NCBI GenBank assembly: GCA_045810625.1
Contig: JBJMVQ010000052.1
Location: 1-32,458, forward strand
Origin: JACQFZ01 sp045810625
GTDB taxonomy: Bacteria; Pseudomonadota; Gammaproteobacteria; Acidiferrobacterales; Sulfurifustaceae
DNA length: 32,458 nt
Direction: 5' to 3'
The position numbers and the translations under genes were made by a program. Positions 1-12,564 of this stretch are shown here, one piece after another. Each line of letters starts with the position of its first letter. Position 1 is the first letter of the stretch. The notes below the pieces were generated by a model. It had not been told where the DNA came from. It ran no database searches and saw only the letters and a list, made by a program, of their open reading frames with translations.

Positions 1-8
1 TTCTCGCC

Positions 9-35
9 TTGCGAGTTCTATCCGACCGCTATAAT
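9..35 (+). promoter_or_regulatory. Candidate sigma-70 promoter for the DUF6776-bactofilin-erpA operon
   Basis: A perfect TATAAT lies at 30-35, with TTGCGA at 9-14 as a possible -35 box. The spacer is only 15 bp, shorter than the usual 17, so the -35 assignment is weak. The start codon is about 50 bases downstream of the -10 box. Confidence 0.4.
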
Positions 36-86
36 TGGGGACATCAATAATCAACGCTCTGATGCGCGAATTCGGTCCGCGGGGTC

Positions 87-806
87 ATGTTTTTTAAACG
101 TCGGACGACTGGCCACTTAGTCGTGAAGCCGCGGCTCTCGCCGCGCACAAAACTGCTGATCGCGGTGGGCGTCGTCACGACTGTGGTGCTCGGCGTCGGT
201 TGGATATACAACTACGGCGTGAGCATGGCCGGCTTCGAGCGCTCTTCCGCAGCCATCGAGCAGCAGCGGCTGCGGGAGGAAATTCGTCGACGTGAAGCGG
301 AGGTTCAGGAGTTGCGTGAATCGGTGGCACGCGCTGAGCGCAGCCTGCAGATGAACGAAACGGCGTTCCAGGAGCTGGACCGATCGCTCAAAGCGTCGGC
401 GCAAGAGATCGTCAAGCTTCGGGAGGAGCTGAATTTCTATCGCAACATCATTTCGCCGGCGGACAAGAAAAGCGGATTGCGCATACAAAATCTCTTTATT
501 GAGCCGGCGGGGGGAAGCGGTCTGTTTCGGTACAAGCTCGTGCTGATACAGGCCCTCAAGCACGAGCAGACCATTATCGGCTCGGCTTCATTCGAGATCA
601 GTGGCGATCAGGCCGGGCATGATTCGACGATCACGATCCCCGGGAACGGCGACAAGCCGATTCGGGTGAACTTCAAATATTTTCAGGACATCGAGGGTCG
701 GTTCGAGCTGCCGAAAAACTTCCGGCCCCGACGCGTGAAGGTCAGTGTCACGCCGAGCGGCGGCGCACAAATAGTCGAAGAAAGCTACGCTTGGCCGCAG
801 GCGTAG
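87..806 (+). CDS. DUF6776-like membrane-anchored coiled-coil protein
   Basis: A 239-residue protein of unknown function. A basic N-terminus (residues 1-22) is followed by one transmembrane segment (about 22-41). A long Glu/Arg/Gln-rich stretch follows (about 52-122), which should form a coiled coil. The C-terminal part (about 128-235) looks like a compact beta-rich domain with alternating hydrophobic residues. This gives a bitopic inner-membrane protein with its coiled coil and globular part probably in the periplasm. Proteins of this layout are commonly found directly upstream of bactofilin and erpA in gammaproteobacteria, and bactofilin follows here after 31 bases. A role in cell-envelope or shape organisation together with bactofilin is inference from context. 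The ATG is preceded by a GGGG-containing purine run. Confidence 0.75.
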   Translation: MFFKRRTTGHLVVKPRLSPRTKLLIAVGVVTTVVLGVGWIYNYGVSMAGFERSSAAIEQQRLREEIRRREAEVQELRESVARAERSLQMNETAFQELDRSLKASAQEIVKLREELNFYRNIISPADKKSGLRIQNLFIEPAGGSGLFRYKLVLIQALKHEQTIIGSASFEISGDQAGHDSTITIPGNGDKPIRVNFKYFQDIEGRFELPKNFRPRRVKVSVTPSGGAQIVEESYAWPQA

Positions 807-837
807 GCGAAACAACGAAACATCTTAGGAGAATCGG

Positions 838-1290
838 ATGCTAACCGCGCTTGGCAAAAATCCCAACGAAAAGCCATGTAACACGATCGATACCCTCATC
901 GGCGCCCGGACCGAGCTTAAGGGGGACGTGACATTCGCGGGCGGCTTGCGAATTGACGGGAAGCTGAAAGGCAATGTCACATCGAAGGGCGAGGGCAACA
1001 GTACGTTGATCCTGAGTGAGAACGCCGTCATCATTGGCAACGTTTCGGTCCCGCACATGATTGTTAACGGCACCATCAAAGGTAACGTGCGCGCGGCGGA
1101 ACGCATCGAGCTTCAGCCGAAGGCTGAGATCACAGGCGATATCTTCTACAAAGTGCTCGAGGTGGCGCCGGGGGCCATCATTAACGGAAACCTGGTGCGT
1201 GAAGTGTCGGAAGCGGTCAAAGACAAAGCGACGGTCGCTCAATTGAAGCCGTTAACGGCGGGGGAGACCGAGCAGGAAGGCGACCGTTGA
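838..1290 (+). CDS. Bactofilin (polymer-forming cytoskeletal protein)
   Basis: A 150-residue bactofilin. Bactofilins polymerise without nucleotide into membrane-associated filaments that position cell-wall enzymes. The core (about residues 18-120) is a run of short beta-helix turns recognisable by repeated hydrophobic-Gly-Asn spacing, for example GDVTFAGGLRIDGKLKGNV and IVNGTIKGNV. The N-terminal tail (1-17) and the charged C-terminal tail (about 125-150) flank this core, as is usual in the family. An AGGAGA ribosome-binding site lies just before the ATG. The gene sits 31 bases after the coiled-coil membrane protein and 63 bases before erpA, consistent with one transcript. An M23 endopeptidase is encoded convergently next door. 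Bactofilin-M23 neighbourhoods are known from other bacteria, but a functional link here is only suggested. Confidence 0.92.
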   Translation: MLTALGKNPNEKPCNTIDTLIGARTELKGDVTFAGGLRIDGKLKGNVTSKGEGNSTLILSENAVIIGNVSVPHMIVNGTIKGNVRAAERIELQPKAEITGDIFYKVLEVAPGAIINGNLVREVSEAVKDKATVAQLKPLTAGETEQEGDR

Positions 1291-1353
1291 CGCGCTACGA
1301 GCGCACTCCGATAATCTCGACATCTCGACCGATTGAAGCCGTGAGGTCCCGCG

Positions 1354-1707
1354 ATGACAGCAGCCGTTCCGCAGATGCCCGACCCGCTCATCTTTACGGA
1401 TAGTGCGGCAACAAAAGTGAGGCAGCTCATTGCGGAAGAGAACAATCCCGCACTGATGCTGCGCGTTTTCGTCTCCGGCGGCGGTTGTTCGGGCTTTCAG
1501 TATGGTTTCACCTTCGAAGAAGCGGCCAACGAGGACGACACGCGAATCGAAAAAGGCGGCGTCACGCTGCTGATCGACCCGCTTAGCTACCAATATCTGG
1601 TCGGCGCCGAAATCGACTACCAGGAGGACCTGCAAGGCGCGCAGTTCGTCATCAAGAACCCGAACGCCAAGACGACCTGCGGGTGCGGCTCTTCGTTCAC
1701 GACCTGA
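1354..1707 (+). CDS. erpA: Iron-sulfur cluster insertion protein ErpA
   Basis: A 117-residue A-type Fe-S carrier of the HesB/IscA family. It receives clusters from the Isc or Suf machinery and passes them to apo-proteins such as the isoprenoid enzymes IspG and IspH. The three conserved cysteines are visible: Cys45 in GGGCSGFQYGF, and Cys109 and Cys111 in the C-terminal CGCGSSF. The length matches ErpA rather than a fused NfuA. A GTGAGG ribosome-binding site lies 7 bases before the ATG. The gene is last in the bactofilin transcript and is closed by a strong bidirectional terminator. Choosing ErpA over IscA rests on its stand-alone context, with no isc genes nearby, and on its close fit to ErpA around the cysteines. 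Confidence 0.93.
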   Translation: MTAAVPQMPDPLIFTDSAATKVRQLIAEENNPALMLRVFVSGGGCSGFQYGFTFEEAANEDDTRIEKGGVTLLIDPLSYQYLVGAEIDYQEDLQGAQFVIKNPNAKTTCGCGSSFTT

Positions 1708-1732
1708 CGCGTTCAGCCGGGTACCGTCACGC

Positions 1733-1758
1733 AAAAAAGAGGCGCTTGCCTCTTTTTT
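1733..1758. terminator. Bidirectional Rho-independent terminator
   Basis: A perfect 11-bp stem (AAAAAAGAGGC / GCCTCTTTTTT) with a GCTT loop, carrying an A-run on one side and a T-run on the other. It therefore works in both directions, serving erpA on the plus strand and the convergent M23 peptidase on the minus strand. Confidence 0.93.
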
Positions 1759-1769
1759 CGTTTTTGGTC

Positions 1770-3086
1770 TCAGCGCGAAGCCAAGTAGCGGCGGGTGATT
1801 AAATCGAGGCGGCTCGCCCAGCTCTGTGCCGCCTCCATGAATTGTCCGTGAAGGGCCGGTGCGATCATTTCACCGGGCGGTAGGTGAAATGTCAGCGGAT
1901 TGCGGTACTGCCCGTACACCTGCAGCTCGTAGTGTAAGTGCGGTCCGGTCGCGAGACCGGTCTGTCCAACATAGCCGATGATCTCCCCTTGTTCGACGCG
2001 CTGGCCTAACCGTAGACCGCTTCGATAACTGGAGAGATGGGCGTACAGCGTGCTGTAAGGGCCAGTGTGTTGGATTAAAACGCTGTTTCCGTATCCACCG
2101 TTCCAGCCAACCGAGATGATGCGTCCGCTGGCCGTCGCGCGGACGGGCGTTCCGACCGGTGCAGCGTAGTCGACGCCGTTGTGCGCACGCCAGGTTTTCA
2201 GAATCGGATGATACCTCGCTTGCGAAAAGCGCGAGGTCACGCTGCTGAACTGCACGGGAGTACGCAGGAACGGGCGGCGCAAGCTTACGCCCGCCGGGGT
2301 GTAGTAGTTCATCTTGCCGTCACGACCTCTTGCCCCGATAGCCCGGTACACGCGCCCACGGTTGGAAAATTCTGCAGCGAGAATCGGACCCTCCGCAACC
2401 TTGCGGCCAAACCAAAATTTTTCTTCATAGATGACGACAAAGCTGTCGCCCTCTCGCAGATCAAGGGCGAAGTCGATGTCCCACCCGAAAATTTCAGTGA
2501 GCTTCGCAATCAGTGGATCCGACAACCCGGCTTCGCGCCCGTCTTCGAACAAAGACCGCTCGATGGTTCCAGTACGGTACGCGAGGCGAACGTCAACGCT
2601 TCCCCGTTTCGATGTGGTGTAAGGTGGTCCAGGAATTCGAGTCCCGTTGCCGACGCTCGGGAGCGGATAGACAGAGTCGGGAAGATCGTGGCTCGAGCCT
2701 GTACGTATGGCGAGCGGCTGTCCAGGAATCGACACGTATCGGTTCACACTGTCGATCGCATCACGCGTCTCGGTCGCCGAAGCTGTCAACGATGCCGTTA
2801 AGGGACCAGCTGCCAAAGTGCTAAGCGGCACCGTACCGAAGAGCGGGAGGTCCGCGCTGATGTCGCGCGTCATCTCGGAACGAGCGAGTGATTCTAGTTT
2901 CGGTGGAGAGGGAGGCAACGGCGGGGTCGGCTGTGCGGGAAGGATGGTCGCAAGACCTACCGACGCTGCTACCACCACCGTACTCAGCATCCACGTCGGC
3001 GCTCGTGAATAGGACGGCGTCCGAATGTTCAACGACGATGTCCGAGCATCGCTTGCTTCGCGAGGATGTCTTCTTATTCGTTGCAT
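1770..3086 (-). CDS. M23 family metallopeptidase (peptidoglycan DD-endopeptidase, MepM-like)
   Basis: A 438-residue protein. One N-terminal membrane anchor or uncleaved signal (about residues 30-52) is followed by a Pro-rich linker. A middle region (about 140-280) has the SPOR/OapA-like look of MepM/YebA proteins. The C-terminal M23 (LytM) domain spans about 298-395. Zinc-site motifs are intact: the HxxxD type in HNGVDYAAPVGTPV near residue 302, and HLHYE near residue 382. M23 enzymes of this type cut the D,D cross-links of peptidoglycan so that new strands can be inserted, so activity is expected in the periplasm. The gene is on the minus strand upstream of tyrS, an arrangement seen in many beta- and gammaproteobacteria, often with anmK as well (absent here). 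The start is supported by a GGGAA-like site about 8 bases upstream. Confidence 0.9.
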   Translation of the reverse strand: MQRIRRHPREASDARTSSLNIRTPSYSRAPTWMLSTVVVAASVGLATILPAQPTPPLPPSPPKLESLARSEMTRDISADLPLFGTVPLSTLAAGPLTASLTASATETRDAIDSVNRYVSIPGQPLAIRTGSSHDLPDSVYPLPSVGNGTRIPGPPYTTSKRGSVDVRLAYRTGTIERSLFEDGREAGLSDPLIAKLTEIFGWDIDFALDLREGDSFVVIYEEKFWFGRKVAEGPILAAEFSNRGRVYRAIGARGRDGKMNYYTPAGVSLRRPFLRTPVQFSSVTSRFSQARYHPILKTWRAHNGVDYAAPVGTPVRATASGRIISVGWNGGYGNSVLIQHTGPYSTLYAHLSSYRSGLRLGQRVEQGEIIGYVGQTGLATGPHLHYELQVYGQYRNPLTFHLPPGEMIAPALHGQFMEAAQSWASRLDLITRRYLASR

Positions 3087-3254
3087 AAAGTTCCCGATCG
3101 CCGCCGGTAATCTAATCTGGTCGGCGGCGCTTCGTCAAAAAGTCTCGGCGCGGGAAACCAACTGGAACGCGCTCCGGTTTGTTCCGCATTGCGCTGGCAT
3201 GCCGATGGCGCGGGGTGTTAGGCTTGGCCCGCTTCATACCGTTGGCTTTATCGC

Positions 3255-4460
3255 ATGAGTTCAACTGAAACCGCGGAGCAGCTCCGCATACTCAAACGTG
3301 GCGCCGAAGAAGTGCTGGTCGAGCAAGAGCTTGTTGCGCGTCTTGCCGAAGGAAGGCCGCTGCGGGTGAAGGCGGGTTTCGACCCTACGGCTCCCGATTT
3401 GCATCTCGGTCATACGGTGCTGCTGAACAAGATGAGGCAGTTCCAGGAGCTTGGTCATCATGTCGTGTTTCTGATCGGCGATTTCACCGGGATGATCGGT
3501 GACCCGACCGGTAAAAGCGCCACCCGCAAGCCGATGACTCGCGATGAAATCGAGGCGAACGCGCAAACGTACGCGGACCAAGTGTTCAAAGTCCTGGACC
3601 CAAAACGGACCGAGGTCCGGTTCAATTCCGAGTGGTTCGGGAACATGGGCGCGTCGGACCTCCTCCGTCTGGCCGGGAAGTACACGGTAGCACGCATGCT
3701 GGAACGCGACGACTTTGCCAAGCGCTACAAGGGCGGACAGCCGATCGCGATCCACGAATTCTTATATCCGCTCGTGCAGGGTTACGACTCGGTCGCGCTG
3801 AAGGCGGACGTCGAGCTCGGGGGCACCGACCAAAAATTCAACTTACTCGTGGGGCGCACCCTGCAGGAAGACTTTGGCCAACGTCCGCAGGTGGTTCTCA
3901 CGGTACCGTTGCTCGAGGGTACCGACGGAATCAACAAAATGTCCAAGTCGCTCGGGAACTACGTGGGCATTACCGAGGCACCCGAACAGATGTTCGGAAA
4001 GCTGATGTCGATTTCCGACGACCTCATGTGGCGCTATCTCGATCTGCTCTCGAGCGAGGACGTCCGCACCATCGCGCGCTGGCGCCAGGACGTGGAGGCC
4101 GGCCTAAATCCGCGCGATGTCAAGTTTCGTTTGGCGCACGAGTTAGTAGCGCGGTTCCACTCGCCCGCCGCCGCGGATCGATCGCAACAGGAGTTCGTTG
4201 CCCGCTTCCAGCGGGGCGCGATACCGGAGAATCTGCCCGAGAAGGAGATTCATTCGAGCGGGGGTCGGTTACCTGTCGTGCTTGCCTTGAAGGAAGCCGG
4301 ACTGACGAAAAGTACGTCCGAGGCACTGCGGAAAATTCGCGAAGGGGGCGTGCGGATCGACGGGGAACGCGTGGAAGATCCGGAAGCGTCCCTTCCAGCC
4401 GGGGCGAGCGTCGTCCTGCAGTTGGGTAAGCGCAACCATGTTCGGGTGATCGTGCGATAG
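3255..4460 (+). CDS. tyrS: Tyrosyl-tRNA synthetase
   Basis: A 401-residue class I aminoacyl-tRNA synthetase that charges tRNA-Tyr. The HIGH-type motif is HLGH (residues 50-53) within FDPTAPDLHLGH, and the second signature is a perfect KMSKS (228-232). The GDFTGMIGDPTGKS stretch and the FDPTAPDLHLGH context place it in the TyrZ-like (type 2) branch. A C-terminal S4 RNA-binding domain occupies about residues 335-398. The length is typical. No clear Shine-Dalgarno precedes the ATG, and the next upstream gene is divergent, so the true start and promoter lie somewhere in 3087-3254. The rRNA operon promoter follows 143 bases after the stop; tyrS directly upstream of an rrn operon is also seen in xanthomonads. 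Confidence 0.96.
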   Translation: MSSTETAEQLRILKRGAEEVLVEQELVARLAEGRPLRVKAGFDPTAPDLHLGHTVLLNKMRQFQELGHHVVFLIGDFTGMIGDPTGKSATRKPMTRDEIEANAQTYADQVFKVLDPKRTEVRFNSEWFGNMGASDLLRLAGKYTVARMLERDDFAKRYKGGQPIAIHEFLYPLVQGYDSVALKADVELGGTDQKFNLLVGRTLQEDFGQRPQVVLTVPLLEGTDGINKMSKSLGNYVGITEAPEQMFGKLMSISDDLMWRYLDLLSSEDVRTIARWRQDVEAGLNPRDVKFRLAHELVARFHSPAAADRSQQEFVARFQRGAIPENLPEKEIHSSGGRLPVVLALKEAGLTKSTSEALRKIREGGVRIDGERVEDPEASLPAGASVVLQLGKRNHVRVIVR

Positions 4461-4602
4461 CGCCGTTCGACCAGCGTCCGGATGCACTTAGAAGAGGCAG
4501 CGAACCGCAGAACTGTTTGAATCTATCCGGCCCGCTTATCTCTAACTTTTCCGCGTGTTAAGTCGCCTGATAGACGGAGTGATCAAAACCTTTCGAAACC
4601 CA

Positions 4603-4630
4603 TTGACGAGAAAGGTTAGGCGCGTATAAT
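4603..4630 (+). promoter_or_regulatory. Ribosomal RNA operon promoter
   Basis: TTGACG (4603-4608) and a perfect TATAAT (4625-4630) are separated by 16 bp. The GC-rich GCGCGACCC directly after the -10 box is the kind of discriminator that makes rrn promoters sensitive to ppGpp and the initiating nucleotide (established for other bacteria). The 16S gene begins about 178 bases further on. The upstream region 4461-4602 holds no gene that I can see. Confidence 0.9.
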
Positions 4631-4663
4631 GCGCGACCCTACAGCCCGCCAGTCGCGCGGGTT

Positions 4664-4676
4664 TGTTCTTTCACAA
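4664..4676 (+). promoter_or_regulatory. rrn leader boxA antitermination site
   Basis: TGTTCTTTCACAA closely matches the rRNA boxA consensus and lies in the transcribed leader between the promoter and 16S, where NusB/NusE antitermination complexes load. A GATCGG/CCGATC hairpin follows at about 4738-4758. Confidence 0.75.
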
Positions 4677-4807
4677 TTCGGATCAAGTAATTCGTGTGGG
4701 TGTTTACGTCGAGCCTTTGGTCATCCAATGAAAGGTGATCGGGTCGGACCACCGATCAGGTCATTTGAAGTTTTCGTTCCCCTCAGTTCTTGGGGGACTC
4801 CAAGTTT

Positions 4808-6340
<1,533 letters not shown>

Positions 6341-6465
6341 CAAGAGAAAAAACCTTCAGACGACAAGTTGGCGCGAGTTCCCAACACAAGTTACCTGCAT
6401 CAAGTTGTTAGGCGGCGGCCCGAGGCCTTCGTTTAAGGGGCTTATGCATGTGGGCTGCAGATATT

Positions 6466-6542
<77 letters not shown>

Positions 6543-6563
6543 ATGTCTGATTCGACGAGGCTC

Positions 6564-6639
6564 GGGGCCATAGCTCAGTTGGGAGAGCGCCTGCTTTGCA
6601 AGCAGGAGGTCATCGGTTCGATCCCGATTGGCTCCACCA
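6564..6639 (+). tRNA. tRNA-Ala (TGC)
   Basis: A 76-nt tRNA 21 bases after tRNA-Ile. The acceptor stem is GGGGCCA / TGGCTCC with one G-T pair, and the anticodon loop TTTGCAA gives TGC at 6597-6599. CCA is encoded at 6637-6639. This Ile-Ala pair is the standard spacer content of proteobacterial rrn operons. Confidence 0.98.
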
Positions 6640-6697
6640 CCTTCGAGCTCCTAACAACCTGCATCACGAGTTTTCGGCGCGACCACTGCGACGCGCC

Positions 6698-6710
6698 TGC
6701 TCTTTAACAA
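6698..6710 (+). promoter_or_regulatory. boxA antitermination site upstream of 23S
   Basis: TGCTCTTTAACAA is identical to the E. coli rrn boxA. It lies in the spacer between tRNA-Ala and 23S, the usual place for the second boxA of an rrn operon. Confidence 0.88.
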
Positions 6711-6831
6711 TCCGAAAAGTTTTTTTGATTTGACGCCCATGTTCAAGCGATGAACATTGTTGATTGATTGGACATGTCGCGTTCGCACAATGTGAATCAG
6801 CTCCATATCTCCAAACTCCTTGGAGTTATAT

Positions 6832-9733
<2,902 letters not shown>

Positions 9734-9736
9734 ATA

Positions 9737-9842
9737 ACACCCAAAACGCGGGTGTGCTGGTCAGGCCACGCAACTATAGAGATGTTGAAAAGGTCGTCCT
9801 GACCTTTTCAACTCGCGCGTCGCGGCGCATGTCCGCGCCGCG
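9737..9842 (+). other. Three successive hairpins in the 23S-5S spacer
   Basis: Three inverted repeats are stacked in the spacer. First, ACACCC / GGGTGT (9737-9742 with 9750-9755). Second, a perfect 11-bp TTGAAAAGGTC / GACCTTTTCAA (9785-9795 with 9801-9811). Third, CGCGGCGC / GCGCCGCG (9821-9828 with 9835-9842). The spacer is 228 nt. None of the stems is followed by a T-run, so they look like processing or folding elements rather than terminators. The rest of the spacer to 9961 shows no gene. Confidence 0.7.
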
Positions 9843-9961
9843 CTCCGATTGCGCAAAGTCGCGCAACGGGCGGCACGTCCGTGTGCCGCTAACCCGAAAC
9901 CTTACTTCTAACTTCCTGGATTCTTGTCGGCGCTCGAGTTTGAGCGACGACGAAAACGGTT

Positions 9962-10080
9962 TGCCTGGCGGCTATAGCGAGCGGGAACCACCCGATCCCA
10001 TTCCGAACTCGGAAGTGAAAACGCTCAGCGCCGATGGTAGTACGGGGCTTCCCCGTGCGAGAGTAGGACACTGCCAGGCT
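9962..10080 (+). rRNA. rrf: 5S ribosomal RNA
   Basis: A 5S rRNA of about 119 nt. It begins TGCCTGGCGGC and ends GCCAGGCT, the two ends pairing as helix I. The conserved CCGAACTCGGAAGTGAAA segment lies near 10003-10020. Confidence 0.97.
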
Positions 10081-10090
10081 TTGATACTCG

Positions 10091-10121
10091 AAGCCCTCGG
10101 TTAACAGCCGAGGGCTTTTTT
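10091..10121 (+). terminator. rrn operon terminator
   Basis: A 10-bp stem AAGCCCTCGG / CCGAGGGCTT with a 7-nt loop runs into a T-rich tract, 11 bases after 5S. It is a standard Rho-independent terminator for the rRNA operon. Confidence 0.95.
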
Positions 10122-10311
10122 ATTTTCTTAGCGGTGCCGCTCCGCGTTTGGGCGGCGTCGACGGCGAACCATATTTGGTTTTGTCTCTCCAGCGACGTCG
10201 ACTTGTCGTCATGCTCTTTTAATCAGAAGCGCACGAGCGTAGAAAGAAGTGTCGCGTGGACTCACCATGTGAACGTAAGTCGCGGTTCGGTAAGCAAACG
10301 CGCGAGTCATG

Positions 10312-10317
10312 TATAAT
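10312..10317 (+). promoter_or_regulatory. Candidate -10 box for the EEP-dtd-DUF4197 genes
   Basis: A perfect TATAAT followed by GCGC, very like the -10 and discriminator of the rrn promoter. No convincing -35 box lies 16-18 bases upstream. The start codon of the EEP-family gene is 49 bases downstream. The rest of 10122-10365 shows no gene. Confidence 0.4.
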
Positions 10318-10365
10318 GCGCTACCATCGGGCTTGCGGGATCACGAAAATTGGCTACTTTAGGAA

Positions 10366-11253
10366 ATGGATAAGACTAACCATTTCGATTCACGCCTCAC
10401 TCAAGTGATCGGCCCGCTTCCTACCCGCACACCCCCCGTTTCTGTTTTCGGGTCGACGCAGCATCGGCTTCGCCTGCTGAGCTTCAACATTCAGGCCGGC
10501 ATCGCGAGCAGCAAGTATCACCATTATTTGACCCAGAGCTGGAAACACGTGCTCCCGTGCGCAGAGCGGCTCGAAACACTCGATCGTATTGCCGCGTTGG
10601 CCGGCGATTTTGATTTCGTCGGCATACAGGAGTCCGACGCGGGGAGTCTGCGTAGCGCCTTCATCAATCAAACCGAGTATCTCGCCACGCGCGCCGGGTT
10701 TCCGTACTGGTACGACCAAACGAATCGCAATTTCGGGCACTTCGCGCAACACAGCCTCGGTCTTCTCAGCCGCTTCCGTCCGAACGACATTACTGAAGTT
10801 CGCCTGCCCGGAATGATTCCCGGCCGCGGTGCGCTATGCGTGCGCTTCGGACGCGGTGATGATGCGCTGTTGCTGCTCATCGTGCATCTGGCACTTGGGC
10901 GCAGAGCGCGCGAGCGCCAACTCGGCAGTCTCGCCGAACTGATCGCGGGTCACCGGCACGTGATTCTGATGGGCGATTTAAACTGCCGGTCGGAGAGCCC
11001 GGAGATGCAATGGCTGCTTCGCGGTACGGACCTGCGCGAGCCCACGCATGGCCTCTACACATTTCCGAGCTGGCGCCCGCGGCGGAACATCGATCACATT
11101 TTGGTTTCTTCATCGATTGTGGTCGACAGCGTCCGCGTTCTGAATCAAACGATTTCGGATCATCTCCCGATCGCGATGGACGTTACGCTCCCCGCCGATG
11201 CCGGGCTTGCCGCGACGCCACCGGTTCCCGAACGGCGTGCGGCCGGCTTCTAA
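10366..11253 (+). CDS. Endonuclease/exonuclease/phosphatase (EEP) superfamily protein
   Basis: A 295-residue metal-dependent phosphohydrolase of the DNase I/ExoIII fold. Family motifs appear in order: the N-terminal SFNIQAG with the metal-binding Asn (about residue 43), GIQESD with the catalytic Glu (about 87), the central GDLNC (about 204-208), and the C-terminal IDHILVS and SDHLP carrying the catalytic Asp-His. EEP members cut nucleic acids, phosphoinositides or lipids, and the sequence alone does not identify this substrate. No signal peptide is seen, so it is probably cytoplasmic. Its position between an rrn operon and dtd makes an RNA or tRNA substrate conceivable, but this is only context. 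An AGGA lies unusually close to the ATG. Confidence 0.85.
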   Translation: MDKTNHFDSRLTQVIGPLPTRTPPVSVFGSTQHRLRLLSFNIQAGIASSKYHHYLTQSWKHVLPCAERLETLDRIAALAGDFDFVGIQESDAGSLRSAFINQTEYLATRAGFPYWYDQTNRNFGHFAQHSLGLLSRFRPNDITEVRLPGMIPGRGALCVRFGRGDDALLLLIVHLALGRRARERQLGSLAELIAGHRHVILMGDLNCRSESPEMQWLLRGTDLREPTHGLYTFPSWRPRRNIDHILVSSSIVVDSVRVLNQTISDHLPIAMDVTLPADAGLAATPPVPERRAAGF

Positions 11254-11322
11254 CCCCTTTACTCTCGCCCGCCTGCAAATTCCTCGACGTGTGTCGTTCG
11301 AGCACGCCGAGTTTCACTTTCA

Positions 11323-11760
11323 ATGATCGCGTTGCTGCAGCGCGTGACGACGGCGTCGATCGACGTTTCCGGAGAACGTGTCGCGGCTATTGATACCGGC
11401 ATCCTGGTGTTCTTGGCGGTCGAGCCGACGGACGGAACAAACGAGGTCGAGCGGCTGAGCGATCGCGTGCTCACGTACCGCTTGTTTCCTGACGAAAACG
11501 GAAAGATGAACCGAAGCGTGCGCGACGTGAGCGGCGCTTTGCTCGTCGTACCGCAGTTCACGTTGGCAGCCGACACGAGCAAAGGAACGCGGGCGAGCTT
11601 TACGACCGCTGCAGAGCCGCATGTCGCGGCACGGCTTTTCGACAGTTTCGTGGCTCGCGTTCAGGCCGCAGGCGTTACGGTGAAGTGCGGTCGGTTCCGC
11701 GCGGATATGCAGGTTTCGCTGATCAACGACGGGCCGGTGACGTTTCTGCTTCGCACTTGA
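11323..11760 (+). CDS. dtd: D-aminoacyl-tRNA deacylase
   Basis: A 145-residue DTD, an RNA-based enzyme that hydrolyses D-aminoacyl-tRNAs and mischarged Gly-tRNA-Ala, and so protects translation. The N-terminal MIALLQRV and the GKMNRS segment are typical. The C-terminal NDGPVTFLL carries the Gly-cisPro element that enforces chirality. The other family motif, usually SQFTL, reads PQFTL here at about residues 77-81, so its serine is replaced by proline. The rest of the protein looks intact and full length. The gene lies 69 bases after the EEP gene and 23 bases before the DUF4197 gene, so the three may be co-transcribed. Confidence 0.94.
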   Translation: MIALLQRVTTASIDVSGERVAAIDTGILVFLAVEPTDGTNEVERLSDRVLTYRLFPDENGKMNRSVRDVSGALLVVPQFTLAADTSKGTRASFTTAAEPHVAARLFDSFVARVQAAGVTVKCGRFRADMQVSLINDGPVTFLLRT

Positions 11761-11783
11761 TCAACTTGCCCTGGGGGGAATCT

Positions 11784-12515
11784 ATGCGACGCAAGTTTTT
11801 GTCGATGGCACTGCTGCTGCTCGCGACCTTCGCGTTTGCTGCACATGCGGGAGTAAAGGATTGGTTGGAAGAGCAGATTCGCAAGGCCTCACCGCAAAAG
11901 GTGGTCGATCCCACCACGGTGTCGGCGGGACTTCGCGAGGCGCTGGAGCACGGTACCTCGCGCGCGGTGCGCGAGCTAGGTCGTGAGGATGGCTTCTGGA
12001 AGCACCCACGGCTGCGCATCCCCATGCCGGAAAAGCTGCACACCGTCGAAAGGGGTTTGCGCCGATTGGGGCAGGATAAGCTCGCGGACGATTTTGCGCT
12101 GTCGCTCAACCGCGCAGCCGAGCAAGCGACGCCGGCAGCGCAGAAGATTTTCGTCGACGCGATTCGAGGGATGACGATTCGCGACGCGATGGACATCCTG
12201 CGCGGGCCGCCTGACGCGGCGACGCGCTATTTCCGTCAGCATACCGAAGGCACTCTGGCCGAAGCGTTTCGGCCGATCGTCGCGCGTTCGACCGATGCGG
12301 TCGGCGCGACGGCGAATTACAAGAAGATCATCAAGAAAGTGGAGCCGCTCGGCTTGGCGAACGCCGCGTCGCTCGACATCGATGAATACGTGACCCAGAA
12401 AGCGCTCGCGGGATTGTTCGGCCTCGTCGCTGAGGAAGAGCGCCGCATACGCGAGGATCCGGCTGCGCGCACGACCGAGTTATTGCGCAAAGTTTTCTCG
12501 ACGCCGCACGACTAG
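11784..12515 (+). CDS. Exported DUF4197 family protein
   Basis: A 243-residue protein of unknown function. A clear Sec signal peptide (residues 1-21, basic MRRK, Leu/Ala core, AHA cleavage site) sends it to the periplasm. The mature part is helical and fits DUF4197: paired segments such as GLREALEHGTSRAV near the N-terminus, an IPMPEKL stretch, and a C-terminal ATANYKKI and ALAGLFGLVAEEE. The ATG at 11784 is chosen over upstream in-frame starts because a GGGGGGAA ribosome-binding site lies just before it and because it gives a proper signal peptide. Its 3' end faces the convergent epmA gene, with an imperfect GC-rich palindrome (12555-12580) between them. Confidence 0.85.
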   Translation: MRRKFLSMALLLLATFAFAAHAGVKDWLEEQIRKASPQKVVDPTTVSAGLREALEHGTSRAVRELGREDGFWKHPRLRIPMPEKLHTVERGLRRLGQDKLADDFALSLNRAAEQATPAAQKIFVDAIRGMTIRDAMDILRGPPDAATRYFRQHTEGTLAEAFRPIVARSTDAVGATANYKKIIKKVEPLGLANAASLDIDEYVTQKALAGLFGLVAEEERRIREDPAARTTELLRKVFSTPHD

Positions 12516-12564
12516 ATTTCGCATGTAGAGCGAGCAGCGCCGACCGCGCGCGACGGAACGCGCG

